Assembly (NCBI GenBank): GCA_028701645.1
Contig: JAQVQI010000015.1
Coordinates: 1-16,287, forward strand
DNA length: 16,287 bases
Direction of reading: 5' to 3'
Source of the DNA: Candidatus Shapirobacteria bacterium
Lineage (GTDB): Bacteria; Patescibacteriota; Microgenomatia; UBA12405
Position numbers and translations under genes: made by a program. Positions within the stretch are counted from its first letter, which is position 1. Each line of letters starts with the position of its first letter. Below are positions 6,077 through 14,097 of this stretch, in pieces. The notes below the pieces were generated by a model. The model had not been told where the DNA came from. It did not search any database and worked only from the letters and a program-made list of their open reading frames with translations.

Positions 6077-8746
6077 TTAAAATTCTAAATTTCTTTTTAG
6101 GTATTGGCCAGTGTAAGAACGAGGGCAATCCATAACATCGTTAATGGTACCAGCGACAACTAATTCTCCACCCTTTTGGCCACCTTCTGGACCCATATCA
6201 ATAATCCAATCGGCATTTTTAATAACATCTAGATTGTGCTCGATGACGACTACAGTATTACCCTGGTCGACTAATTTTCTTAATACTTTTATCAAGCGAT
6301 CTGTGTCATAAAAATGTAATCCAGTGGTGGGTTCATCTAAAATATAAAGCATTTTATTTTGCTTAAGTTTAACCAACTCGCGGCTAATTTTTAATCGCTG
6401 AGATTCACCCCCAGAGAGTGTATTTGATGATTGCCCAAGTCGAAGATATCCAAGGCCAACATCTTGAATAGTCGTTAACATTCTTTTAAGTTTGACATTA
6501 TTTTTAAAAAAGTTAGCGGCTTCGTCAATTGTCATTGATAAAATTTCGGCAATATTTTTGCCCTTATATTCAACTTCCAAAGTTTCGTCTTTAAATCGAG
6601 ACCCACGACATTCATCACAAGTGACATAAAGATCTGGTAAAAATTGCATTTCAATCTTTATTTGACCTTGACCTTCACAGATAGGACATCGACCATCTTT
6701 GATGTTGAAAGAAAAACGACTTGGGCCAAAGCCTCTAATTTGAGACTCAATTGTTTGAGACAACAAGTTTCTAATATCATCAAATATTTTTGTATAAGTG
6801 GCAGGGTTACTTCGAGGAGTTTTTCCAATTGGTGATTGATCGACGAGTAAAACATCCGTGATATTTTCAGTACCAGTAATATCATCAAATTCACCAATGG
6901 TTCCGTAATAACTGCCTAATATTTTCTTACGAACTCCTCCATAAAGAGTATCGTGGACTAAAGTGGATTTACCTGAACCAGATACGCCGGTGACACAAAT
7001 TAGTTTATTGAGAGGAAAATCGACATCGATATGTTTGAGATTCCACTGTTTAGCACCTTTGATAGAAATAAAGCGATTTGTTTTTGGAGTAGCTGAATCA
7101 GTGGTACTAATTTTTAGTTTTCCAGAGAGGTATTTACCGGTTAAAGAGTTTTTGTTTTGTTTTATATCGGCTAATGTACCTTGAGCGATAATTTCGCCAC
7201 CATTGTCTCCAGCTAAAAGACCAAAATCAACAATATAATCAGCACTTTTAATAACGTCTTCGTCGTGTTCAACAACCACGACTGAATTGCCTAGATTTTT
7301 TAATTTTTGGAGAGTAGCAATAAGACGATCATTATCACGAGAATGTAGACCAATGGTTGGTTCATCTAATATATACAAGACACCGGTTAAACCAGTACCG
7401 ATTTGACTTGCAAGTCGAATTCTTTGAGATTCACCACTAGAGAGAGTCCCCGCTTCACGGTCAAGACTAAGATAATCTAGTCCAACAGCTAACAAAAATT
7501 CCATTCTGGAGGCTAATTCCTTTAAAATAGGGTCAAGTATTTCTTTTTCTTTATCGCTGTCCAATTTCGATTTTAATTCTTTTAACCACTGATTTAACTG
7601 TTCTATTGGAAATTGAGTGACCTGATAGATGTTGTTGTTTAGAATATGGATTGATAGGGCTTCTTGATTGAGACGAGCACCGTGACATGATTGACACTCA
7701 GTTTTAATCATAAACTTTTCTAGTTCTTCGCGAACAATATCTGATCCTGCTGTTACATAACGACTTTCCATCATTTTGGCCCGCCATTCGGGAAACTTAG
7801 ACCTATCAATTTGGTATTTTAAGCCGAGTCCTTTACATTCGGGACAAGCACCTTGGGGTGAATTAAATGAAAAAAGACGGGGTTCGATTTCTGGAAGAGA
7901 TATATTACATTCAGGGCAAGCGAAATTTTCTGAATAAAGAATATCTTTAAAATCTTTAATTAGGTTAATATTTTCAAAAGTGATGTCATTAACAACTGAT
8001 ATTATGACTAAACCATTGGTTAATTTCATCGATTGCTGAATATCGTCAGTTAATCTGTCTATAGTAGGTTTAGTTTCCTTTAGATTTTCTTTATTAATTG
8101 AAACTCTGTCAACAACGACATCAATATTATGTTTGTTGGTTTTGGCAATTCCAAAATCTGAATAAAGATCGATAATTTGATTGTCAACTCGAGCCCATTT
8201 ATAACCTTGTTTTTTGAGATTTTGAGTTAGGGCTTTAAAATCACCTTTTTTATCACGAATTATGGGTGCTAATACTAAAAAACGATATAAACTAGAGCCA
8301 ACGATATTATTTTTGGCAATATCAATAATTTGATTAACTATTTGTTTGTTTGATTGAGGCAAAACTTCGCGGCCACAATTTGGACAATGAGGATGTCCGA
8401 TACGGGCAAACAACAAACGGAGGTAATCATATATTTCAGTAACTGTACCAACGGTTGACCTAGGGTTATGAGAAATAGCTTTTTGATTGATAGCAATTGA
8501 GGGAGAAAGACCATCAATAAGATCAACTTCGGGACGTTTCATGTTGCCAAGAAACTGACGAGCGTATGAGGATAAACTTTCGACATAACGACGTTGACCT
8601 TCGGCAAACAAAGTATCGAAGGCCATACTTGACTTTCCAGAACCAGAAACACCAGTAAAGACGACTAGTTTATTTTTGGGAAACTCAAAAGAAACATTTT
8701 TTAGGTTGTTTTCTCGGGCTCCTTTGACAATGATTTTATCTAACAT
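6077..8746 (-). CDS. uvrA: UvrA excinuclease ATPase subunit
   Basis: UvrA dimerises, scans DNA for helix distortions and loads UvrB. The 889-aa protein (about 940 in E. coli) has both ABC modules: Walker A at 32-39 (GVSGSGKS) and 587-594, signatures LSSGESQ (435-441) and LSGGESQ (777-783), and Walker B acidic pairs D461-E462 and D804-E805. The zinc modules keep their ligands: C277, C280, C301, C304, and C687, C690, C710, C713. An extra CPNC (121-124) lies near the UvrB-binding region, and CxxC at 351-354 is the usual third motif. The C-terminus looks complete, and I see no missing catalytic residue. The gene follows uvrB after 39 nt and has its own promoter-like sequence in that gap, ending 6 nt before the ATG. 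Confidence 0.98.
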   Translation of the reverse strand: MLDKIIVKGARENNLKNVSFEFPKNKLVVFTGVSGSGKSSMAFDTLFAEGQRRYVESLSSYARQFLGNMKRPEVDLIDGLSPSIAINQKAISHNPRSTVGTVTEIYDYLRLLFARIGHPHCPNCGREVLPQSNKQIVNQIIDIAKNNIVGSSLYRFLVLAPIIRDKKGDFKALTQNLKKQGYKWARVDNQIIDLYSDFGIAKTNKHNIDVVVDRVSINKENLKETKPTIDRLTDDIQQSMKLTNGLVIISVVNDITFENINLIKDFKDILYSENFACPECNISLPEIEPRLFSFNSPQGACPECKGLGLKYQIDRSKFPEWRAKMMESRYVTAGSDIVREELEKFMIKTECQSCHGARLNQEALSIHILNNNIYQVTQFPIEQLNQWLKELKSKLDSDKEKEILDPILKELASRMEFLLAVGLDYLSLDREAGTLSSGESQRIRLASQIGTGLTGVLYILDEPTIGLHSRDNDRLIATLQKLKNLGNSVVVVEHDEDVIKSADYIVDFGLLAGDNGGEIIAQGTLADIKQNKNSLTGKYLSGKLKISTTDSATPKTNRFISIKGAKQWNLKHIDVDFPLNKLICVTGVSGSGKSTLVHDTLYGGVRKKILGSYYGTIGEFDDITGTENITDVLLVDQSPIGKTPRSNPATYTKIFDDIRNLLSQTIESQIRGFGPSRFSFNIKDGRCPICEGQGQIKIEMQFLPDLYVTCDECRGSRFKDETLEVEYKGKNIAEILSMTIDEAANFFKNNVKLKRMLTTIQDVGLGYLRLGQSSNTLSGGESQRLKISRELVKLKQNKMLYILDEPTTGLHFYDTDRLIKVLRKLVDQGNTVVVIEHNLDVIKNADWIIDMGPEGGQKGGELVVAGTINDVMDCPRSYTGQYLKRNLEF

Positions 8747-8752
8747 AATATA

Positions 8753-8782
8753 GTTATAAAGTTATAAAGTAGAAAGTGTCGA
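8753..8782 (-). promoter_or_regulatory. promoter for uvrA inside the uvrB-uvrA gap
   Basis: On the minus strand TCGACA (8777-8782, 5 of 6 to the -35 consensus), an 18-nt spacer and TATAAC (8753-8758, 5 of 6) are followed by exactly 6 nt and the ATG. TATAAC occurs twice because GTTATAAA is tandemly repeated at 8753-8768. This would let uvrA be transcribed independently as a leaderless message. Confidence 0.5.
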
Positions 8783-8785
8783 GGA

Positions 8786-10843
8786 TTAATAATTTTCGAT
8801 TTCGCGGATTTGGTCACGAATCTTAATGGCCTCTTCAAAATCTAAATTGAAAGCATAATTTCTCATTTCTTTTTTTAATGACTTAATTTGTTTTTGCCTT
8901 TGGTTTGGGGTAAGTGAAGAAGTGTCAATTTTTGACCAATTGAGTTTTTCTTCTGATTTTATATTTTCAATTATTTGAGGACGGATTGATTTTACCACCG
9001 ATTTAGGAATAATATTATTATCTTGATTATATTTTAACTGTATCTGTCGCCGACGATTGACTTCATCAATAGCTCCTCTCATAGCCTTGGAAATAGTATC
9101 AGCATATAAAATTACTTTACCAGATAAGTGTCGAGAAGCTCGTCCCATTATTTGAATTAAAGAAGACTGCGACCGGAGAAAACCTTGTTGATCTGCATCA
9201 AGAATGGCGACCAAACTAACTTCTGGTAAATCAAGACCTTCTCTTAAGAGATTTATCCCGACTAAAACATCATAATTACCAGATCTTAGGTTGTCCAAAA
9301 TATTTGAGCGTTCTAAGGTGTCGATGTCAGAATGGAGATAGGCAACTTTGAATGCTTGGCCTGTCTTTTTTGAGTCAGAAAGATAGGTTGACAAATCTTC
9401 GGCCATTCTTTTGGTTAAGGTGACAACAAGAACTCTTTCTTTTTTAGAGATTCTATCTTTAATCTCATCAATTAAATTGGGAATTTGTTGATTAGTGGAG
9501 CGAATTGATATTTCTGGATCGACTAGTCCGGTAGGTCGGATAATTTGTTCAACAATACCAGAATTAGAGCTCTGGAGCTCTGGTGCGCTAGACTTTTGGT
9601 TAGAAAAAACAGAAAAATAAGATTGGGTGCTTTTGTCTAACTCATATTTACTTGGGGTGGCAGACAAATAAACAACTTTGGCCATACGTTTTTCAAATTC
9701 TTCAAATTTGAGAGGTCGGTTATCAAGCGCAGAAGGTAATCTAAAACCAAAATCAATAAGATTTTTTTTACGAGCATAATCACCAGCATACATCCCGCCA
9801 ATCTGAGGGACGGTAACGTGAGATTCATCGATTAGAGTTAAAAAATTATCCCCCCACAAATGCCGGAAATAATCTACTAAGGTATAAGGAGGATCGCCTG
9901 GTTGTCTTTTTTTGTCAAAATATATTGAATAGTTTTCGATTCCATTGATATAACCAGTTTCTTGAAGCATTTCTAAATCATATTCAACTCGTTGTTCGAT
10001 ACGATGGGCTTCAAGTATTTTGTTTTGAGATTTAAAAAAATCTACTTGTTTCTGGCAATCTTGTTTTATTGTTTTAAAAACGTCATTTAAATTGTGACTA
10101 CCACTAACATATTGTTTGGCTGGAAACAAAACAAATTGATCAATTGATATTTCTTTGCCAGTAAGTGGATGTCTTTGAATAATTTTAGTTAATTTTTCGT
10201 TTTGAAATTCCAAAGATAAAAAAGAATCAGTAAACGAGGGCCATAAATCAATGTTTTCTCCCCTAATTCTAAAAGTTGAACGTTTAAATTCAATTTCTGA
10301 ACGAAGATAAAAAAGAGAGACTAATTTTTCTAAAAATGGCCTTCTTTGATATGTTTCCCCTATTTTTAGGCAGTATGACATATTTTCAAATTCTGATGGA
10401 TCGCCGATGTTGTAGATGCAACTAACTGAGGCGACAACAATATTGTCGTTTCCAGATAATAAATTTGACGTAGCTTCAAGCCTGAGACGGTCGATTAGAT
10501 CGTTGATTTGAACCTCTTTGGCAATATAAGTATCTGATGAAGGAATATATGCTTCGGGCTGATAATAATCATAATAAGAGACAAAATAAGAAACTTTATT
10601 TTGAGGAAATAATTCTTTAAATTCTTGATAAAGTTGTCCGGCTAAAGTTTTATTGTGAGAAATTACTAATGTTGGTAATTGGGTTTTTTGGATAACATTA
10701 GCGACAGTAAAAGTCTTACCAGATCCTGTAACCCCCAGCAAAGTTTGATCCTTTACTCCCAGACTAATATTATTAGTTAGTGTTTCAATTGCGCTGGGCT
10801 GATCACCTGACGGTTTATAATCTGAATTTAAAACAAAAGACAT
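8786..10843 (-). CDS. uvrB: UvrB excinuclease helicase-like subunit
   Basis: UvrB receives damaged DNA from UvrA, verifies the lesion with its beta-hairpin and recruits UvrC. The 685-aa protein is close to the usual length. It has Walker A GVTGSGKT (37-44), the beta-hairpin YDYYQPEAYIP (91-101), the DESH motif (339-342), the helicase C half with NLLREGLDLPEV (531-542) and IMGRASR (565-571), and a C-terminal UVR motif (about 655-684) that pairs with UvrC. The oddity is an extra stretch of about 23 residues (roughly 406-428), rich in Ser and Gln, between the YELxKS and GIVEQIIRPTGL motifs that are normally nearly adjacent. The ATG is preceded by an extended -10 (TGGTAAAAT) only 8 nt away and has no Shine-Dalgarno. 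Confidence 0.98.
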   Translation of the reverse strand: MSFVLNSDYKPSGDQPSAIETLTNNISLGVKDQTLLGVTGSGKTFTVANVIQKTQLPTLVISHNKTLAGQLYQEFKELFPQNKVSYFVSYYDYYQPEAYIPSSDTYIAKEVQINDLIDRLRLEATSNLLSGNDNIVVASVSCIYNIGDPSEFENMSYCLKIGETYQRRPFLEKLVSLFYLRSEIEFKRSTFRIRGENIDLWPSFTDSFLSLEFQNEKLTKIIQRHPLTGKEISIDQFVLFPAKQYVSGSHNLNDVFKTIKQDCQKQVDFFKSQNKILEAHRIEQRVEYDLEMLQETGYINGIENYSIYFDKKRQPGDPPYTLVDYFRHLWGDNFLTLIDESHVTVPQIGGMYAGDYARKKNLIDFGFRLPSALDNRPLKFEEFEKRMAKVVYLSATPSKYELDKSTQSYFSVFSNQKSSAPELQSSNSGIVEQIIRPTGLVDPEISIRSTNQQIPNLIDEIKDRISKKERVLVVTLTKRMAEDLSTYLSDSKKTGQAFKVAYLHSDIDTLERSNILDNLRSGNYDVLVGINLLREGLDLPEVSLVAILDADQQGFLRSQSSLIQIMGRASRHLSGKVILYADTISKAMRGAIDEVNRRRQIQLKYNQDNNIIPKSVVKSIRPQIIENIKSEEKLNWSKIDTSSLTPNQRQKQIKSLKKEMRNYAFNLDFEEAIKIRDQIREIENY
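9567..9582. repeat. tandem GAGCTCTG x2 inside the uvrB insertion
   Basis: Two perfect copies of the 8-mer GAGCTCTG sit head to tail (9567-9574 and 9575-9582). They are flanked by CCAGA (9558-9562), which can pair with TCTGG. The block is noticeably richer in GC than its surroundings and lies within the codons of the extra UvrB segment. Confidence 0.75.
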
Positions 10844-10851
10844 ACAAACTT

Positions 10852-10860
10852 ATTTTACCA
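10852..10860 (-). promoter_or_regulatory. extended -10 of uvrB, overlapped by an inverted repeat
   Basis: Minus-strand TGGTAAAAT is an extended -10 ending 8 nt before the uvrB ATG. TTTTACC (10853-10859) and GGTAAAA (10880-10886) form a 7-bp inverted repeat with a 20-nt interval that covers the -10, a plausible operator position. No -35 is evident. Confidence 0.45.
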
Positions 10861-10902
10861 TGGTTTTGGGTTTTGTTTGGGTAAAAATATACAAAAAATT
10901 AT

Positions 10903-12060
10903 CTAAAACAAAACACTGATAGTACTAGTCTCTATAATCCCATTGTCAGTTTTGGCAGTAATTGTGGCTTTTCCTGGGCTATTTGCAGTAATAACACCAG
11001 CAGGATTAACAATAACAATATCCGGACTGGAAGATTCCCAGGTAATATTTCTTTTTGTTACGTTAGACGGTTCAATTTTTAAAGACATTTGGTAAATATT
11101 ACCAACGTTAAGACTAATTGAAGGTGGAGAAAGAGTAATTTTGGTGGGGTAAACAACTAAGTTTGAAGATGATTTTAAAGAATCTCTATCGTTTTCAATA
11201 ACCGTAATATCAACTTTATCCTCTAAACCGTTAACTGTTTTTCCTGTAATAACTACATTCCCCAAAGATTTGGCAGTAACTCGCCCTTTAATATCGACAA
11301 TGGCTATACTAGCATTACTTGATGTCCATTTGGTAGAAAAATCAGTTACATTTATAGGTTCAAGATTAGCTCTTAATTGTAAATACTCACCTTTTTTAAC
11401 TTCGGCGGTTGAATAATTTAAAAAGATTCTGGTGGGGTAAATACTAATTTTTGGAACAGGGGTGCTGGTAGCAGACTGACTTGGTTTTTCGAAAACAAAG
11501 ACTCGAACAAAATTAGTTTTGTTGTTACTAGTTTTGGCCATAATAACTGCATCACCGGATGATTTGGCGGTGATTTTGCCATCATTATTGACAGTGGCGA
11601 CATTACCATTATTTGAAGACCAATTAACCGATTTGTCGGTGGTGTCGTTAGGTTCGATTCGGAATAAGACTTGATACGAGCTGTCTTTTTCTAAATGTAA
11701 TTCGGTAATATTTAAACTGACACCAGTAGATTTTATGGAATTATCTGGGATAGGCGTGGCAGTTGGCCGTCGAGTAGGAGTGCGAGTTGGTTTTGACGTT
11801 GGTGTGGGAGTATTGGTTGGAGTAGGAGTTTGAGTTAGGGTGGGACTAACGGCTTTAGTAGGAGTAATTTTGACAATAACGGTTGTTGGGGTTGGGGTAA
11901 TAACTTTTTTTTCTTCTTCAATTTCATTAAAATCTCGACCAGTTGGATTAGGGTTTGTTTGTCCTGTTTGAGTTGGTTTTTTGCTTAATAAAACTATTCC
12001 CAAGAGTAAGGCTAAGATAATTCCACCGACGATAATTAGATTTTTTTTAGTAAGCTCCAC
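10903..12060 (-). CDS. Membrane-anchored surface protein with Thr/Pro stalk and three Big2 Ig-like domains
   Basis: Probably an extracellular structural or adhesive protein held by an uncleaved N-terminal anchor. The 385-aa protein starts MELTKK, then has a membrane helix (about 8-26). A low-complexity stalk of Thr and Pro follows (about 53-106, for example TPTPTNTPTPT), and then three bacterial Ig-like group 2 repeats (about 112-190, 205-288, 300-385). Each repeat carries the I/VxPTxIxL or SLxxxE opening and the ITAKSxGxAxIxAKT-type ending. There is no LPxTG-like motif, hydrophobic C-terminal helix or basic tail, so it is not an obvious sortase substrate. The start codon is a GTG. It lies 59 nt upstream of uvrB on the same strand but is unrelated in function, and is divergent from comM. 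Confidence 0.85.
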   Translation of the reverse strand: MELTKKNLIIVGGIILALLLGIVLLSKKPTQTGQTNPNPTGRDFNEIEEEKKVITPTPTTVIVKITPTKAVSPTLTQTPTPTNTPTPTSKPTRTPTRRPTATPIPDNSIKSTGVSLNITELHLEKDSSYQVLFRIEPNDTTDKSVNWSSNNGNVATVNNDGKITAKSSGDAVIMAKTSNNKTNFVRVFVFEKPSQSATSTPVPKISIYPTRIFLNYSTAEVKKGEYLQLRANLEPINVTDFSTKWTSSNASIAIVDIKGRVTAKSLGNVVITGKTVNGLEDKVDITVIENDRDSLKSSSNLVVYPTKITLSPPSISLNVGNIYQMSLKIEPSNVTKRNITWESSSPDIVIVNPAGVITANSPGKATITAKTDNGIIETSTISVLF

Positions 12061-12098
12061 AGATAATTTATCGATAAATATAAATAACTAAAAGTATA

Positions 12099-12107
12099 TG
12101 TTAAATT
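12099..12107 (+). promoter_or_regulatory. extended -10 of comM
   Basis: TGT followed by TAAATT (12102-12107) has the extended -10 form and ends 7 nt before the comM GTG at 12115. No Shine-Dalgarno is present, so the message would be leaderless. Confidence 0.38.
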
Positions 12108-12114
12108 AATTATA

Positions 12115-13653
12115 GTGTTAAACAAAGTTTTATCAATAGCTAACGTTGGACTTAAAGGGATTGAAATTGAAGTAGAAGTAAACATCGCTGACAAAGGATT
12201 TCCGGGCTTTGGAATTGTTGGCCTAGCAAGTAAAGCGGTTGAAGAGGCCAAAGAAAGAGTTAAAACCGCGATAATTAATTCAGATATAAATTTTCCCAAT
12301 GCAAAAATTACAATTAATTTAGCACCAGCCGATTTGCCCAAAGATGGTTCTTGCTATGATTTGCCAATATCTGTTGGGATATTGGCGTCTATGGGAGAAT
12401 TAGTTTTACCTAAAGAAAGATCTTATTTTTATGGAGAGTTGTCGCTTGACGGTAGTTTAAGGCACACACGAGGTGTATTTTTATTGGCTTTGTTGGCAAA
12501 AGAAGAAGGAATTAAAAAAATATACGTACCTAGGATGAGCGCAAATGAAGCTTCGGTAATTGAAGGGGTTGAAGTGTACCCTGTTGATAATTTAAAGAAC
12601 TTGATTAAACATTTAAATGGTGAAAGGAAAATAGAACCACTAAAAACAGTCAATGTTCAAGATATTTTTGATGATATCAATCCAGATTTTGATTTTTCTG
12701 AAATATTAGGCCAAGAACAAGCAAAAAGAGCTTTAGAGATTGCAGCGGCCGGTGGACATAATGTATTTATGATGGGACCTCCTGGTAGTGGTAAGACGAT
12801 GCTCTCAAGAGCTATCCCTGGGATATTGCCCAATTTGTCAGAAAAAGAAAGTTTGGAAGTGACAAAAATATTTTCAATTACTGGCAATATTCCTCCGGGG
12901 GGTTCGCTGATACGACAGAGACCTTTTCGATCGCCTCACCATACAACTTCTCAAATTGGGTTAATCGGTGGTGGTAGTAATCCTAAACCTGGGGAAGTCT
13001 CATTGGCTCATCGAGGAGTTTTATTTTTGGATGAATTTCCTGAATTTGGTAGAAATTCTTTGGAAGCACTAAGACAACCGCTCGAAGATGGTTTTGTAAG
13101 TATTTGTCGGGCTTCTGGATCGGTAACTTTTCCGGCTCAATTTATGTTGATTGCAGCGGCAAATCCATGTCAATGTGGATATTTAGGTGATCCTAAAAAA
13201 GAATGTAGTTGTTCGCCGTGGCAGATTTTAAATTATCGAAAAAAGTTATCTGGACCAATAATGGATAGAATCGATCTTCATTTAATAGTACCGGCTGTTG
13301 ATGTAAATCATTTAATGATTGGAAAAAACGAAATAAACAATAACGAAAAATCAGAAGTGATTAGAAAGCGAGTAGTAGAAGCCAGAAAAATCCAAAGTGA
13401 AAGGTTTAAAAGCTTGAATCATATTCACAGCAACTCAGACATGAAGAATAGTCATCTTAAAGAATTTTCTAATTTAACAGGAAAAGCCAATTTATTATTA
13501 AAACAAGCAGTTAATAAATTTAATTTGTCAGCCAGAGTTTATTTTCGATTAATAAAGGTGGCCAGGACTATTGCTGATTTGGATAAATCTATGGAAATAA
13601 AAGAAAATCATATTGCTGAGGCGTTGCAATATAGAGTAAAGAATGATGATTAG
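12115..13653 (+). CDS. comM: ComM/YifB family Mg-chelatase-like ATPase
   Basis: ComM is a hexameric helicase that promotes branch migration during integration of transforming DNA. The 512-aa length is typical. Order: the ChlI-like N-terminal domain (about 1-170, with GFPGFGIVGLASKAVEE and PADLPKDGSCYDLP), an AAA+ module with Walker A GPPGSGKT (221-228) and Walker B LFLDE (303-307), a cysteine cluster C352, C354, C364 and C366, the MDRIDLHL arginine-finger region (383-390), and the C-terminal Mg-chelatase helical domain. The start is a GTG 7 nt after an extended -10. It is followed closely by yraN and dprA, a gene order also known in mycobacteria and other phyla, which supports a role in natural transformation. 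Confidence 0.96.
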   Translation: MLNKVLSIANVGLKGIEIEVEVNIADKGFPGFGIVGLASKAVEEAKERVKTAIINSDINFPNAKITINLAPADLPKDGSCYDLPISVGILASMGELVLPKERSYFYGELSLDGSLRHTRGVFLLALLAKEEGIKKIYVPRMSANEASVIEGVEVYPVDNLKNLIKHLNGERKIEPLKTVNVQDIFDDINPDFDFSEILGQEQAKRALEIAAAGGHNVFMMGPPGSGKTMLSRAIPGILPNLSEKESLEVTKIFSITGNIPPGGSLIRQRPFRSPHHTTSQIGLIGGGSNPKPGEVSLAHRGVLFLDEFPEFGRNSLEALRQPLEDGFVSICRASGSVTFPAQFMLIAAANPCQCGYLGDPKKECSCSPWQILNYRKKLSGPIMDRIDLHLIVPAVDVNHLMIGKNEINNNEKSEVIRKRVVEARKIQSERFKSLNHIHSNSDMKNSHLKEFSNLTGKANLLLKQAVNKFNLSARVYFRLIKVARTIADLDKSMEIKENHIAEALQYRVKNDD

Positions 13654-13659
13654 TTAACG

Positions 13660-13680
13660 ATGATTTATGATTTAGGATTT
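13660..13680 (+). repeat. three tandem heptamers ahead of yraN
   Basis: ATGATTT, ATGATTT and AGGATTT run head to tail, and a fourth partial copy begins with the ATG at 13681. The array therefore supplies two in-frame start codons (13660 and 13681) and, in its third unit, an AGGA that could act as a weak Shine-Dalgarno. Confidence 0.7.
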
Positions 13681-14061
13681 ATGAATAACACAAAAATACA
13701 AAATTATAAAAAGGGTAAAGAAGGTGAAGAAATAGCGAGAAATTATTTGATTAATAAAGGTTTTAATTTAATTGAGTCAAACTATTCAAATAATTTGGGA
13801 GAGATTGATTTAATAATGTCTGATAAAGATTGGTTGGTATTTGTTGAGGTTAAATTAAAAATCGGTAACAGGTTTGGCCAACCTGAAGAAATGATTAATA
13901 AAAACAAACTTAGTCAAATAAAAAGAGTCGCAGAATTATTTTTAGTATCAGAATCTCAAATAGCACAAAAGTTTGTTAAGTATCGCGTAGATGCAGTTTG
14001 TATAGAATTGAATGAAGACAAAACTATTAATAGAATTAATTATTATGACAATATATATTAG
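13681..14061 (+). CDS. yraN: YraN/UPF0102 family endonuclease-like protein
   Basis: The family has a restriction-endonuclease-like (Holliday-junction-resolvase-like) fold and is often encoded beside comM and dprA. Its exact substrate is not settled. From the ATG at 13681 the protein has 126 residues, the normal size. It shows the family marks GKEGEEIA (12-19), GEIDLI (40-45) and VFVEVK (54-59), which correspond to the E...D...ExK catalytic pattern. An in-frame ATG at 13660 would add seven residues, but these are made wholly of the tandem heptamer repeat; I prefer the downstream ATG, which has AGGA ahead of it. The comM stop is 27 nt upstream, so the genes are probably in one transcript. Confidence 0.9.
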   Translation: MNNTKIQNYKKGKEGEEIARNYLINKGFNLIESNYSNNLGEIDLIMSDKDWLVFVEVKLKIGNRFGQPEEMINKNKLSQIKRVAELFLVSESQIAQKFVKYRVDAVCIELNEDKTINRINYYDNIY

Positions 14062-14071
14062 TTAATTAGTA

Positions 14072-14088
14072 ATTAGCTTTTAGCTAAT
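14072..14088 (+). promoter_or_regulatory. small hairpin ahead of dprA
   Basis: ATTAGC (14072-14077) and GCTAAT (14083-14088) form a 6-bp stem with a 5-nt loop, ending 9 nt before the dprA ATG. There is no following T-run, so it is not a classic terminator. It could affect message processing or dprA translation, or be chance in AT-rich DNA. Confidence 0.35.
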
Positions 14089-14097
14089 AGTAAAACA

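Noticed and set aside
6067..6084. 18-bp palindrome AATTTTAAATTTAAAATT at the uvrA stop
   Set aside because: It consists only of A/T runs in a low-complexity spacer, so symmetry alone is weak evidence of a separate function.
12066..12079. Perfect 14-bp palindrome ATTTATCGATAAAT between the Big2 gene and comM
   Set aside because: In DNA this AT-rich a few perfect 14-bp palindromes are expected by chance in 16 kb, and nothing else marks this one as an operator.
12036..12341. 101-codon open frame antisense to the start of comM
   Set aside because: It is the reverse shadow of a strongly conserved comM region and has no recognisable domain.
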